Source: a virus
Reading direction: 5' to 3' (one strand)
Length of the DNA stretch: 33,326 nt
IMG/VR virus record: IMGVR_UViG_3300033998_000271
Span: 1 to 33,326 of that record
The position numbers and the translations under genes are program-made. The notes under the pieces are model-generated. The model was not told where the DNA came from. It was given only the letters and a program-made list of their open reading frames with translations, and searched no databases. How positions within the stretch are numbered: the stretch's first letter is position 1; each line of letters opens with the position of its first letter. This document shows, piece by piece, positions 6,068 to 16,400 of this stretch.

Positions 6068-6247
6068 TTATTTATGCAAGTTTTTCCAACTTTCTTGTAG
6101 TTGTTCAGTCCATTTCTCTATTTGTTTTTTGTCCTTTTCACTCATTGTTACTTCGTTTATCTTTTCTAAAATACTTTCTAACCACTCATGAGCTGGTTTT
6201 GGGATAGCGCCAGGTAGTTTGTAGAAATATATTTTCCCTTTTTCCAC
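6068..6247 (-). CDS. Small hypothetical protein after the holin
   Basis: This short gene codes for about 59 residues from a GTG at 6247, with GAGGAT some 14 bases upstream. The frame stays open further up without a better start. The protein is charged and helical (HEWLESILEKINEV, KKQIEKWTEQLQESWKNL) and has no membrane segment. It follows the holin stop by 26 bases and ends 22 bases before the terminator, so it is the last gene of the late operon. The start is uncertain. Confidence 0.5.
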   Translation of the reverse strand: MEKGKIYFYKLPGAIPKPAHEWLESILEKINEVTMSEKDKKQIEKWTEQLQESWKNLHK

Positions 6248-6273
6248 GTGAAATACAATATCCTCAAAACTGT

Positions 6274-6552
6274 CTACGCTAAAAAAAGTCTGATTTCCTC
6301 TTCTATGATTTTAAGCTGTTTTTCCATCTCATCAATTGCCACTTTGATTTTTTCATTGTCTTCGTTGCTTTTTAACGTGTATATTCCCGTTTCTACAAGT
6401 TTATATCCAAGAGCATTTTCAATCTTGTTTGCATGTTTTGGGAGTTTCTTGTTTAAAAATCCCAACAACCATCCCATAAACCATTCAGGTTTCAACATTT
6501 GAATCACAAATACCACAATCAATGTTACAATTACAGAAATAGCTTCACTCAT
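6274..6552 (-). CDS. Holin-like membrane protein
   Basis: This 92-residue protein has one N-terminal membrane helix (about residues 4-22, VIVTLIVVFVIQML), a short basic stretch (NKKLPKHANK) and a charged C-terminal coiled coil. The size, topology and place beside the endolysin fit a one-helix phage holin that permeabilises the membrane at lysis. GGAGGTGACTACGT precedes the ATG. The XhlA-like protein at 7652 also has a membrane helix, so which of the two sets lysis timing cannot be told from sequence. Confidence 0.65.
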   Translation of the reverse strand: MSEAISVIVTLIVVFVIQMLKPEWFMGWLLGFLNKKLPKHANKIENALGYKLVETGIYTLKSNEDNEKIKVAIDEMEKQLKIIEEEIRLFLA

Positions 6553-6597
6553 ACGTAGTCACCTCCAATTCTTTATTTTTGAATATTGAAAATTTGT

Positions 6598-6813
6598 TTA
6601 ATAAATTCCACCTTTTTTTGATAAATATACAATGACGTATTTACCCGTTGTCGCACTTTCTTTCACTTCATATTCATATTTCAATTCTTCTACAACATTG
6701 ACTATTTCATTCATTGACAAATTGAACATTGCAGGTGAAAGATATATTTTATTATCTTCGATAAACATAAAATCTGATTTTATTGATTCGATATATTCAC
6801 GCAACTCATCCAT
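6598..6813 (-). CDS. Hypothetical protein in the lysis cluster
   Basis: The gene codes for 71 residues. I take the ATG at 6813, which overlaps the endolysin stop (ATGGATGA) and has GGGGAAAG upstream; a longer frame reaches 6843 with no ribosome site. The sequence alternates helix and strand (MDELREYIESIKSDFM, IYLSPAMFNLSMNEI, KYVIVYLSKKGG) and has no membrane segment. The family is unknown. Coupling to the endolysin suggests a lysis-related or passenger role. Confidence 0.6.
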   Translation of the reverse strand: MDELREYIESIKSDFMFIEDNKIYLSPAMFNLSMNEIVNVVEELKYEYEVKESATTGKYVIVYLSKKGGIY

Positions 6814-7336
6814 TCTGTCTTTCCCCTTTTTGCAATTCCTCAACGATTGCTTTTGTCTTCATATACCAAAACGTTACAGATTCGTTGTAATATTGCTTTT
6901 CAGGAGGAATTGCTTCATCGATGAACCTATTATCTGACTTTGTTTTCGTCAACCAATTTATGACCGCCGTAATACCCCAAGAATAGCTCAACAAAGCAAG
7001 TTGCAGTGCAAACGGCTCAATAGCATTCTTTTTCCAATACTCAAAATAGTGTTTAAACAGTAATACCCCACATTCAATATTTGCTTCGGGGTCCAACATA
7101 TCATCAAATATGAATTTTCGATTGTAAACTCGATTCACTTCTTTCACAGCTATTTTTGTGAGTTGCATCAAACCTCGAGCAACTATATTCTTGTTTCCGT
7201 TCTCGTCTGTGAAAAAGCTTTCCGCTTCAGGATTCCCGCTTGATTCTGTGTAGATAATTCCCAAAATCAAAAACGGGTCTACACAGTACAAATCTGCATA
7301 TTTTTTGACAAGATTATAAAGTTCATTAAACGTCAT
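6806..7336 (-). CDS. Lytic transglycosylase-type endolysin
   Basis: The protein (about 176 residues) has the fold signatures of the soluble lytic transglycosylase/goose-lysozyme family. ILGIIYTESSGNPEA carries the likely catalytic Glu near residue 31, followed by ARGLMQLT, DPEANIECGVLLFK and LLSYSWG. These enzymes cut the MurNAc-GlcNAc bond of peptidoglycan. No signal peptide is seen, so export would depend on the holin. The GGAGGT site is one base from the first ATG (7342), so the ATG at 7336 is preferred. A perfect palindrome sits immediately upstream at 7350-7366. Confidence 0.85.
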   Translation of the reverse strand: MTFNELYNLVKKYADLYCVDPFLILGIIYTESSGNPEAESFFTDENGNKNIVARGLMQLTKIAVKEVNRVYNRKFIFDDMLDPEANIECGVLLFKHYFEYWKKNAIEPFALQLALLSYSWGITAVINWLTKTKSDNRFIDEAIPPEKQYYNESVTFWYMKTKAIVEELQKGERQNG

Positions 7337-7349
7337 TTCCATACCTCCT

Positions 7350-7366
7350 TTTTAAAGGCTTTAAAA
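7350..7366. promoter_or_regulatory. Perfect palindrome before the endolysin ribosome site
   Basis: TTTTAAAG and CTTTAAAA flank a single base, directly next to AAGGAGG. The loop is too tight for a good RNA hairpin, so a DNA-binding site is more likely than a translational switch. Confidence 0.4.
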
Positions 7367-7419
7367 TGCTTTTGATTTTTCATCTGAGTATAATTACATA
7401 GGCTAAGTAACTAAAATCG

Positions 7420-7437
7420 ATTCTGGGGCATTTTAGA
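7420..7437 (-). repeat. 18-bp element, copy B
   Basis: The minus strand reads TCTAAAATGCCCCAGAAT, a near copy of 5979-5996. It lies upstream of the endolysin gene in a 130-base gap. Confidence 0.45.
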
Positions 7438-7473
7438 TGCATACAATATGTAGTATTTTTCATATAGTTAACA

Positions 7474-7638
7474 CTAACTATTGCGTCTAAAATATTCTAT
7501 ACGTTTTCTATCTTCATCTGCTTTTTTTCTTGCTCTTTCTCTTGCTTCACTATTCCCACACTCGTAAAAAAACTTTGTACCTCGTGAACCCCATCTCACA
7601 TAACATCTCCCGTTCTCTTTTCTGTATTGAAACGGCAT
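7474..7638 (-). CDS. Small basic hypothetical protein
   Basis: This short gene codes for 54 residues starting MPFQYRKENGRCYVRWGSRG. Its ribosome site is one of the best in the window (ATAGGAGGTGAGAATTT before the ATG). The N-terminal half looks like a small beta sheet with two Cys; the second half is a very basic helix (SEARERARKKADEDRKRIEY). It may bind nucleic acid. The family is not recognised. It lies between the XhlA-like gene and the endolysin. Confidence 0.7.
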   Translation of the reverse strand: MPFQYRKENGRCYVRWGSRGTKFFYECGNSEARERARKKADEDRKRIEYFRRNS

Positions 7639-7651
7639 AAATTCTCACCTC

Positions 7652-8077
7652 CTATAAGAGGAGATTCAAAATTATTGCCACAATTCCACCTGTACCAAAA
7701 ATAGCTAAAATCAATTTGTACCAAAAATCTGCTCGTTTTCGCTCTTTGCTCATCTTTTCTTCCATGACTGTTAACATAAACTCGTAGTTTTTTGCTGTCA
7801 TCTCAGTCACAAACTTTTGCATATCCTCTTTCAAATTGTCTTGCCAACTGTTGTCGAGATGTTTCCAAAGCTGTTCTACTTTGAGTGAAACTTTCTGTAT
7901 TTGATAGTCGGTATCATCGAACTTTCGGATGATTTTGTCTACTTGAACTTTGAGTGCTTCAATCTCTTTGTCTTGCTTATTGTTGCACTCTTGATTTTTT
8001 TCTACTTCCATATTGAGATTGGTCAACTGCTCTTCTATCTTTTTCAACGTGAGTACTAGCTCATCCACTATTTTCAC
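7652..8077 (-). CDS. XhlA-like coiled-coil membrane protein
   Basis: This 141-residue protein has a long N-terminal coiled coil (about residues 5-115) and a C-terminal membrane helix (FWYKLILAIFGTGGIVAIILNLLL region) ending the protein. That architecture is that of the XhlA/haemolysin-type lysis accessory proteins of Bacillus-type phages, which help the holin; those are usually shorter (about 80-90 residues). The start is GTG, overlapping the previous stop (GTGA). It could also be a spanin-like or tail-linked protein. Confidence 0.6.
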   Translation of the reverse strand: MKIVDELVLTLKKIEEQLTNLNMEVEKNQECNNKQDKEIEALKVQVDKIIRKFDDTDYQIQKVSLKVEQLWKHLDNSWQDNLKEDMQKFVTEMTAKNYEFMLTVMEEKMSKERKRADFWYKLILAIFGTGGIVAIILNLLL

Positions 8078-8235
8078 TCCTTGTCAATTAGTTTGGAACC
8101 ACCTTCGTTTTTGAGCTTTGAATAGTTTTCGTCTCGAATACGTTTCAGTATTTCTACGTAGTCACTGTCAATATTTTCCTTCTGTTTAGCGACTTCAATA
8201 CGTAGTTCATTCAATATTTCATTATCATTTTCCAT
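8074..8235 (-). CDS. Small hypothetical protein downstream of the tail-tip gene
   Basis: The gene codes for 53 charged residues (start MENDNEILNELRIEV, end GGSKLIDKE) that are helical throughout. AAAGGTGGC precedes the ATG, and the stop overlaps the GTG of the next gene. Small genes of this kind, sometimes called XkdX-like, often follow tail genes and lead into the lysis cassette. I see no motif that proves membership. Confidence 0.65.
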   Translation of the reverse strand: MENDNEILNELRIEVAKQKENIDSDYVEILKRIRDENYSKLKNEGGSKLIDKE

Positions 8236-8250
8236 GCTTTAGCCACCTTT

Positions 8251-11200
8251 TTAATAGCCTAAAATAACATATTTAATGTCACCATAAAGTGCTTCTGGTG
8301 GACTTTCCGTTGCTTTTTTTATATAGGCAAATTTATCATTTTCACCTAACCAATACCCAGCCCTTGCATAAGTAACACTTTGAATATAATTATCACCCCA
8401 ATCTATTTCAACTGTTCTACCAGCTGCAGAACTACTCTGATAATCTAATTTTGCCCTTAATTTAATTGTATGACTACTTGTTGTATTAAATATATGACGA
8501 GCCAATTCACTAAATGTAGGATCATCCCAATAACCACTATACCAATAGCCAACGGCTGCACCAGTAATATCAGAAGCAGTAGTAGTTAGTGTATACCATG
8601 ATGTCCATGTATTCAATGTCGTAGGATAAGTAATAATAAGTTGAACTGGTGGAATAACATCTGACCAAGTTGCTGCTGAAAGTGAAGAATAAAATAATAT
8701 TCTACAAATAGAATTTGCACTTTTGATATAATCTAAAGTAAGATATCTATTTTCCGTTGCAGCCCAAGAACTTTTCCAAAATTGCGTTTTAATTTGTGTT
8801 AAAATTGCTATATAATCAGTTAAACCAAAAGAAGAGAGATTAATGTCCCTATAAGTACCAGATCCATTAAAATTAACTTCACCACTTGTAACATAACTAT
8901 AAATATTATATGTATTGCTTCCAATCGTTCTAATAAGTCCTTGAGTTCCATCGAGCTTGTAATTTCTGTCTGCCGTTCCAGCTTGAATATATTTGCCTGC
9001 TGTAATTACATTTCCAGCAAGCAAGTCAGCTACTACACTACCTTCCGGTGCATTTTCGGGTGTAAGTGTTATCTTCGACGACAAGTTTATCTCATCATAC
9101 CCAACTGGGGTAATTCCTGAAACATTGTCTACAAGTGAGTCAGTAAAATACGCTATTGCGCCTTCGGGAAGCGAAAAAGCTGGCTTTGCGACAAGTTTGC
9201 TCACAGTGATTGAATTTGCATCTATCCTATCTGCATCTATGTATCCGCTTGTAATCTTTGCTGCGTCCAAATTTGCGATTTTCGCATCGTCTACTGCAAG
9301 GTTGGCTATTTTCGCATTTGTGATTGCCGCATCTTGTATTTTTGCTGTTTGTATAGCTGCATCTTTAATGTGCACTGTGTCAATTATTCCGTTCGCGATG
9401 TTCGCTGAATTTGTGATTATTTGATTAGTTCCGATTTTTTCAGCTGTTATAGCGCTTGCCGCTATCTTTGCTGAGGTAACGGCGTTCGCTAATATTTTGT
9501 CCGATGTGATTGCATTTGCTTGTATTTTTGGAGCTGATATGCTATTGTTTGCGATATGAGTTTCTGTGATTTCATTTGGTAAATCGTCAAGTTTGCTATT
9601 GAGCTCAGTTTGAAGATTTGGCAACGTGACTGTATTCAACTCTTCTAAATTCGCTTGTAACCCGTCTAATATAGTGCTTTCTAAATCTTCATCATATACG
9701 GCTGTAGTTGTCGCACTGACGACTTCGCTGTAGTCGCTTTGATTATTGCTTGTATCAACTGCCAATACTCGGAAGTAGTATGTGGTATTCGTCGTTCCAC
9801 CGTATACGATATAATTCGAGTCAGTATATATAGTATCTTTGAGAGTATCAAAGTTATCAAGTGATACCTCTACCTTGTATTTATCCAAATCGGGTTCAGT
9901 ATTTGGAGTCCACTTCACTATTATTTTCTGGAATAGCGGTTCAACGGTTAGTCCAGTAGGCGCTTCAGGAGGTATAGTGTCTTTCGCTGATACGATATTT
10001 TCTACACTTGTCCATGCTGACTTTTTGCCTTCTGCGTCAAAAGCTCTCACTTTCACGAAATATTCTGTATTTCCAATAACTTGTATATATACACTTGTTT
10101 CTGATACAGTATTGTATTGCCACCAAATACCATCCTGTGAGTATGCTATTTCATATCCGAGCAGGTCCGTTTCAGTATTTGGATTGAATGTCACTTTCAA
10201 AACTGACTCCCTATTGACTACTTCCGTTGTGACTATCAACCCTGTAGGGGTATAGGGAGCTCTACCATCAAGATGGCTTGTGATAGCTTGCTGTTCTTGC
10301 ATATCGGTTTGTAGTTCAGTGATACTTCCTACAATTTCTTCTATCTGGCTTTGGTTTGAGGATTCGGTGATAACTTCAACAGGCGTGCTTTTATAAACTT
10401 CTTTGTTACTTATGTCGAATACAATATCTTTCCATTCACTCAACACAAGTTCGGTATTGTAGCTCAAGTCATCGTTGATAATGTGTTTGATTTGCTCGAT
10501 TATAAACGTTCCTACTGCTATACCTTTTAGGGGTATATTGAAATTAACTAAATTACCTGCGAATATATCAGGATAAAATTCGTTCAAAGTTAGTTTGAAT
10601 ACTATATCTTTGTTTATATTGAACTTCAAAGCGTCGATTATATTGCTCAAAACGCTTGTATCGCTGTAATAAGACTTGATTGAAATTTCATTATCGGGCT
10701 CGTCTGTTATATTTGGTTCTTCAACGGTGTTCAAACTAAGCTTTTTGATTTGCCGTCCTCTAAACCGTACTTGCGATATCGTATAATCCACGCTTGACGC
10801 TAAGTTCGTAATGTTCAAAACAAGTTTGTCGGGATAGGCTGTGAGTTTATTCAGACGTATAAAACCATCACCGTCTCCTTCAGAAAACGCTCCAAGATTG
10901 TCGACGATTGTATCTCCTTGCATAACAGTGATAAACACAGTATTTGCAAAATCTTTTGCAAACTCCGATGTATACTCAAACTCAAAATTCTGTGTTTGCC
11001 CTGCTTTGATTATCGCTGCGTCTCCTGTAAGCGTTGTATCCACAAGCAAGTCTTGATTTGAAGAACTTATCTCATACCCTTCACTTTCAACTTTGAGTTG
11101 ATTATATTTCGCTTTTTGCTCGAGATTATATTTTGAAAAGTTTTCTTGATTGATAGTCAAGGCTATTGCTGGGTCTGTGAAGTTTTCAACTCGTGTTCTA

Positions 11201-11997
11201 TACAATATCTTCCCATCCGGCCCAGTTGAAATAATAGCTGCCGTAGCTTCACAAATTTGCTGTATAACTTGCCAATACGACTTGTCTTGCTCAGCTATGA
11301 ATACGTCAAATGTAGTTGAAAGCGGTTGCAAATCTTGATAAGAACTATCCAACCCACATCTATTGAGCAAATCGGCGATAATATCGCTTGGAGTCATCGA
11401 AGTATACAAAAGCGGATTTTTCAAGCGTTTTTGCGTTGTAATCCACAAAATATCTTTCAGTTCTATTTCTGCTTCTTTGTGTTTTTCGGTTATCGCTTGT
11501 GCAGGTTTCCAACCACGAAACAACGGAATAGCAATATCCATCAACATTTCAGGACTAAGCTCATACCCTACTGGGGTAATACCATTAACAACATCAACTA
11601 ATGTATACCTGAAATAAGCAATAGCTCCATCAGGCATATCTAAACAATCTCTGCCATCAACGTCGTGAATAACGATATAAACTTGTACTTCCCATACCTT
11701 GTTCAAATACCCCTGCTCTACTGTACCGTTGATTTTACCAACATTTGGATTGAATTCATCGTTGAAAACAGTGCTTGTGAAGGCGTTTATATCGTTTTTC
11801 ACCGTTAGTTTTGCGGTATCAATAGCGGGAGTATCAAGCAACTGTATTTTGTTATTCACGGTGATTTTTTTGACAAAATAGCTTATATCGTACCAATTCT
11901 CACCGTCTATTTTTGCGAGTACTTTTATACTCTTGTGCTTCGTAGTATCACGATAAAAAGGCTCGTAACTTCTATCTACACTCAATTTCTCAAACAT
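8251..11997 (-). CDS. Tail-tip / receptor-binding protein with two fibronectin III domains
   Basis: The protein has 1248 residues. Residues 1 to about 560 look like a baseplate or tail-hub region (phage-tail Ig-like strands, then a domain with VIQQICEATAAIISTGPDGK). Two fibronectin type III domains follow (about 580-765, with TPTGL and PEAPTGLTVEP starts and the YFVKVRAFD / YYFRVLAVD strands). Residues 790-940 are short repeats of the AITSDKI / AVTSAKI type, as in beta-helical fibre shafts. The last 250 residues are a Ser/Thr/Tyr/Trp-rich probable receptor-binding part (TWTSWYTLTTT). A 25-residue motif occurs twice, near 120-145 and 940-966. It follows the tape measure, as expected for the tail tip. 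Confidence 0.82.
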   Translation of the reverse strand: MFEKLSVDRSYEPFYRDTTKHKSIKVLAKIDGENWYDISYFVKKITVNNKIQLLDTPAIDTAKLTVKNDINAFTSTVFNDEFNPNVGKINGTVEQGYLNKVWEVQVYIVIHDVDGRDCLDMPDGAIAYFRYTLVDVVNGITPVGYELSPEMLMDIAIPLFRGWKPAQAITEKHKEAEIELKDILWITTQKRLKNPLLYTSMTPSDIIADLLNRCGLDSSYQDLQPLSTTFDVFIAEQDKSYWQVIQQICEATAAIISTGPDGKILYRTRVENFTDPAIALTINQENFSKYNLEQKAKYNQLKVESEGYEISSSNQDLLVDTTLTGDAAIIKAGQTQNFEFEYTSEFAKDFANTVFITVMQGDTIVDNLGAFSEGDGDGFIRLNKLTAYPDKLVLNITNLASSVDYTISQVRFRGRQIKKLSLNTVEEPNITDEPDNEISIKSYYSDTSVLSNIIDALKFNINKDIVFKLTLNEFYPDIFAGNLVNFNIPLKGIAVGTFIIEQIKHIINDDLSYNTELVLSEWKDIVFDISNKEVYKSTPVEVITESSNQSQIEEIVGSITELQTDMQEQQAITSHLDGRAPYTPTGLIVTTEVVNRESVLKVTFNPNTETDLLGYEIAYSQDGIWWQYNTVSETSVYIQVIGNTEYFVKVRAFDAEGKKSAWTSVENIVSAKDTIPPEAPTGLTVEPLFQKIIVKWTPNTEPDLDKYKVEVSLDNFDTLKDTIYTDSNYIVYGGTTNTTYYFRVLAVDTSNNQSDYSEVVSATTTAVYDEDLESTILDGLQANLEELNTVTLPNLQTELNSKLDDLPNEITETHIANNSISAPKIQANAITSDKILANAVTSAKIAASAITAEKIGTNQIITNSANIANGIIDTVHIKDAAIQTAKIQDAAITNAKIANLAVDDAKIANLDAAKITSGYIDADRIDANSITVSKLVAKPAFSLPEGAIAYFTDSLVDNVSGITPVGYDEINLSSKITLTPENAPEGSVVADLLAGNVITAGKYIQAGTADRNYKLDGTQGLIRTIGSNTYNIYSYVTSGEVNFNGSGTYRDINLSSFGLTDYIAILTQIKTQFWKSSWAATENRYLTLDYIKSANSICRILFYSSLSAATWSDVIPPVQLIITYPTTLNTWTSWYTLTTTASDITGAAVGYWYSGYWDDPTFSELARHIFNTTSSHTIKLRAKLDYQSSSAAGRTVEIDWGDNYIQSVTYARAGYWLGENDKFAYIKKATESPPEALYGDIKYVILGY

Positions 11998-12009
11998 ACT
12001 AACACTTCC

Positions 12010-13149
12010 TCAATATATCGATAGCTTGCTTTGAGCAGGAAACGGTATTTTTGCTTCGTACACTTCTCGGATATAATCGTCTGTCCAAATCACAGTGCCG
12101 TTTGGTTTTCGGTATTTGCCAACAAATACATTTGCAATAGTGTTTTGCCAGGGATACGTCCCAAACCACCAAGTCCCCAAATATATATTTTTGTCTTTTG
12201 AACTCACTACATATTTGCGATTGGTATATTTTGCATCATCTATCCAAAAATCTGTATATCCATCGTGAACTGCTATCAAGAAAAAATGCCATCCTTCTGT
12301 TAGTTCAGTATGCCCAATTGTAGCAGTACCTAAATCATAACTATTGATTTGTAGATACACAACACCATCGTACCTACGCCGTATGCTATAGTGATTTGCT
12401 TCATTAGCTAAATTATTATCAGGCGTGAAAATCGTTGTCACAAATTGCCAAACAGGTACTACACTTCTATAATTTGCCCAGCAAGTGAATACAAAATTGT
12501 CATACTCCAACTCTTGCATATCTTCGAACAATATTCTGCCTCCGGGTCTGCTTCCATCGACAAACGATGTAGCAAACGATTTTTTCTCAAGTTGTGGACA
12601 AGCAAGTCTGATATAACTATTGTCAACATCCACACGTGGTTGTATTTGCCCTTCAGCATCAACTGTCCCCGTCAACTCAACTCTAACCCATTTCCCCACA
12701 GGCAAATCAGAAAACCAAATAGTCGGTACTTCTGTAGTATGTCTCAGTTCAATAGAATTTACGTAGGTAGTGGGTACCCCAGGATATCCTGCTTCCAAAA
12801 CGTATACATACACAGAAAAAGTATATACATCCCCTTCTGTTAGTTCGCTAAATGTTTTGTATATATATCTATCAACAATTCCAGTGAAACTTCTATCTTC
12901 TCCCGGTTTTCCAAACTCCGCAACAGGACATCCAAGATATTTTTCTCCCGTCAATCTATAGTACTCGGATGTCATATTCGAATTTTTTGACCAAGTTGTC
13001 AAATCAAAATTATCAAACAAATTCGTCGTAGCTTCTTCCACAGCAAAACTTCTCACACCAGCGAACGGCACATCATCGTCACGATACGTAGTGCACAACC
13101 TCCCGTCTGTATTGTATACAAGCCCATACGGCGTTTTTATCTGAGCCAT
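12010..13149 (-). CDS. LamG/concanavalin-like tail protein
   Basis: The protein has about 379 residues. The middle (about 90-200) resembles a carbohydrate-binding beta sandwich: YTFSVYVYV, then GKWVRVELTGTV, then the closing IRLACPQLEKKSFATSFVDG that is common in phage tail lectins. The C-terminal 170 residues fit a LamG-like domain (HYSIRRRYDG, LTEGWHFFLIAVHDG, FWIDDAKY, NVFVGKYR). I take the ATG at 13149, which overlaps the previous stop; the GTG at 13152 is the alternative. A role in host-surface sugar binding near the tail tip is likely. Confidence 0.75.
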   Translation of the reverse strand: MAQIKTPYGLVYNTDGRLCTTYRDDDVPFAGVRSFAVEEATTNLFDNFDLTTWSKNSNMTSEYYRLTGEKYLGCPVAEFGKPGEDRSFTGIVDRYIYKTFSELTEGDVYTFSVYVYVLEAGYPGVPTTYVNSIELRHTTEVPTIWFSDLPVGKWVRVELTGTVDAEGQIQPRVDVDNSYIRLACPQLEKKSFATSFVDGSRPGGRILFEDMQELEYDNFVFTCWANYRSVVPVWQFVTTIFTPDNNLANEANHYSIRRRYDGVVYLQINSYDLGTATIGHTELTEGWHFFLIAVHDGYTDFWIDDAKYTNRKYVVSSKDKNIYLGTWWFGTYPWQNTIANVFVGKYRKPNGTVIWTDDYIREVYEAKIPFPAQSKLSIY

Positions 13150-13490
13150 CACTCATCACCCTCTATGTCGAATTCTCTCGGCAATTCAATTTCTATGTAA
13201 CTTTGCATTGCCTCTAATTTTGGTACTATTTCTTTATACAAGCTTGCTAGTATATTTGGTATAGCATCTTTCAAGAACAAATCAAACTCTTGTTCTGCGA
13301 TATATTCTTCATATTGCCATACAAAGTCTTGCACCATTTCCCCTTCATCGTTTTTACAATCCATAGTAACCAATTCAATTGCATACCTAAACGCAAATTT
13401 TACAAGCGTTTTGCCTTTCTTTATGTCATCTCGTATATTCAAAATCGCAATTTGTTTTGGTTTCTCAGTACTTATCACCATTTTCATCAC
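13149..13490 (-). CDS. Hypothetical protein between tape measure and tail lectin
   Basis: The family of this 113-residue protein is not recognised. The first half has strands with basic residues (KPKQIAILNIRDDIKKGKTLVKF). The second half is helical and acidic and ends ELPREFDIEGDE. Its start lies just after the tape-measure stop, and its stop overlaps the next start. The position is that of a distal-tail or tail-completion protein, but the length is below that of usual distal tail proteins (about 250). Confidence 0.65.
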   Translation of the reverse strand: MMKMVISTEKPKQIAILNIRDDIKKGKTLVKFAFRYAIELVTMDCKNDEGEMVQDFVWQYEEYIAEQEFDLFLKDAIPNILASLYKEIVPKLEAMQSYIEIELPREFDIEGDE

Positions 13491-13495
13491 TCCTT

Positions 13496-16400
13496 TTATC
13501 CAAATCTAATCTGTCCTTCTTCTACAAGCTCCCTGAATATTTCTGCAAAATATGCTTTGAATTCAGAACGACTATCTTGTATGAAAGCGTCTGTGATAGG
13601 TATATTCACTGTTTGATATACAACTTCGGGTCCTGTACGTTGCACACTGCTTGTGAATTGTGTTTCATACGCACTTGTCCCCGTATCACCAGGTATCACG
13701 TCTATTTTCGGCAACTTCTCTTCTGCTTCTTTCAAGATTTGGTCCATCGATTTTGTAGCTTGTTTTCCTATATTCACTATTCCAAACGTCAACCCTCGCA
13801 CCACGTCTGATACAGTATTGTACAATATCGCAAATGCATTTGCTACTGAAGCAAAAATAACGTAAAGTCCTCTTGCGATCGGTACGAATATTGTATTGTA
13901 CAACCAAGCAAAAACTTGTCCAATCGCTTGAAGTATCATTAGAAATGGCTGCATTATTGGTAATAACAAAGTTCCAATCATTTGACCAAGTGCTGCAAGA
14001 ATGTTAACGAACGGCACTAAAGCACTATTTATCATCGGTCCAATTACATTCATAATGCTTTGTACAATAGCCGATATAGGATGCAAAATTGCTTGTACAT
14101 TTTCAAGCAATCCTATTGCAAGTACAAGCGGTTCTATCAAAACACTTGCAAAGGCTGCAACTACATCAAAAATTTCTCCAAAAACATTTCCGATAACAGG
14201 AATATTTCTTACTCTTTCACCAACTTGCATTTCTGATATACTTTCTTTCAATCCCTCAAACCATCCTGATATTGTATTTGAAAGCTTATTTATTGCATTA
14301 CCAGTTATATCGTTTATGCCGTTTATAATCAACTCAGGAACGATTGTGAATAGCCGCAATAATTCTCCTGGCTTGCCTTCCTTCGTTATAATCGTTCCAA
14401 ATTCAGTATAGAAGCTCAACAATTGTTCCAGCAAGCTTATTTGTTCAGCTTCAGTTCTTTCTGTGATACCAAGCAATTCTTTCATCGTTCGTTCTATTGT
14501 AGCTATCTCTCTTTCAGCCTCGGGGGTAAACTCGGATATAAACCCCAAAGCATCTTCAAGAGTAGAAAAGATGCCTTTGATATCCTTTCCAATTCCACCC
14601 GTTGCGAAATAGCTTCCAATCCTGTTCAAGAGTTGGTTTATGAACGAATTTTCCTCTACAATTCCACCTGCTTGATACCCAACTAATCCACCTTGCTTGT
14701 AGCCTTTTCTCTGACGTTCGAGATACGTTATGATACCCTTGTTCTGTTCAACGAGATTTGCGGGTATCACGTATTCTCCTCCATGAACTACCCCAGCAAT
14801 TGCATTTGTAGGTAGATTGCCTGTATAACCACCTTTCGAAAACTCTATTTCTTCCAGCAATTCCGGGAAAGGAAATCCGGGATAAATAATTGCCATTCCA
14901 TTTCCAGTCTCATCAGATTTCCTAAACCCTAAGAAATTCGCAACCGCATCAAATACTACTCCTACTCCTTCAACAAACCTTGTTGTAGCACTTTTCAAGT
15001 TCTCCCAAATCACTGATACAACATTTGCTACAACGTCAATGGTAAACGTAGTCGCAGTCTGTATTCCATTCACAATAGCTGTGAAGCCTTCTACAACTTT
15101 ACTACCTATCCATTTGAAAAACTCTATTATAGCCGTGAATCCGTCTACTATTTTTTCTACAACCCATTCAACTCCAGTCACTACTGCTTCTATTGCTACT
15201 CGAATCGGTTCTGGCATTATATTTGCTATAGTTTCTGCAATTTCTTCTATCATTGATTTTGGCGCTTCCACCCACGGGTATATTTCACTATATATTGATT
15301 GTAATTGTAATTCCTCCATGTATTCTTTCGGTCGAAATACGATATTCACAGCAAATGTTAGCCCGTTTTCAACCCAGCCTTTTACCGTTTGATACCAATC
15401 CCACATCGTGCCTTTGATAGTCATCACGAGCTCTACAGCAGCTTCTTTGTCCATCCCAAAAAGCCTAAAAAGCCATTCAAGTATATGTGAAACCACATTT
15501 ATAGCAAATTCTACGGTGGTATCTATAATACTTTCTAACCACTTCAATATAGCACTCATCGGGCTCATGTTTCCTTCCTTTAGATTTATGAAAAGGTCAT
15601 GTGTAGCTCCTAAAATTCCAGAAAGCCATTCAAACGCATCTCCAAATAGTTCAAGCACCAATTTTGCCGTAAGTAAAGCACCTTTCAAAATCCCTTTCAT
15701 CCAATCAGGTAGGTTGCTTTCATCAACTTTATCGATAAGTAATTCTATAAATTGTATTCCATTTTGTATCCATTCAGGAATCTTCTCTCCAAGCCATTCT
15801 ACAACTTCTACAGTAAGTCGCACTGTAAAGTCCCAAGCTCTCCCTATAAAATCAAGCAAATCCTTGAAAACCTTTTCGAAAGCCGCTAAAAAGCCTCCTT
15901 CTTGGAATACTTTCACTAATTCAATTATGTAGTTTATCACTGATTTTACACCGTTTATAATTGCGTCAAAAAGCTTCATTCTTTGTTCTTCATCGAGACT
16001 TGCGAATAGAGCGCCCAGTGCAACGAATAACCATGTAAACGGATTTTTCAACGCTTCTAATACTCCGCCCATTTTTGAAAACATATTCAAAAGAAAATTA
16101 AATCCTATAACAATTGATAATAACCTTAAAACAGCGACTGTCAGTTCTACAAGTGCATCTTTGTTTTGTTTTATCCATTCTGTCAAGCCTTGAACCCAAC
16201 GCCCTGCTTTTACGAGCAAATCACCCAACGTACCCGCAAAAGCATCATAAATAGCTTGTTTTAAATCGTTTAAAATAACCATAAATTGTCTAAATCTAAA
16301 AGCAAATGTATTTGACTGTTTTTCGAACATTTCGTTCAATACTGAAATATCATCAGTTGTATTTGCAACTATATCGCTCAACTCATCAAAATTGTTCACC

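Noticed and set aside
9175-9625. Diversity-generating target in the tail-tip protein because of its repeated shaft and variable end.
   Set aside because: There is no reverse transcriptase gene and no second template copy of the C-terminal part in the window.
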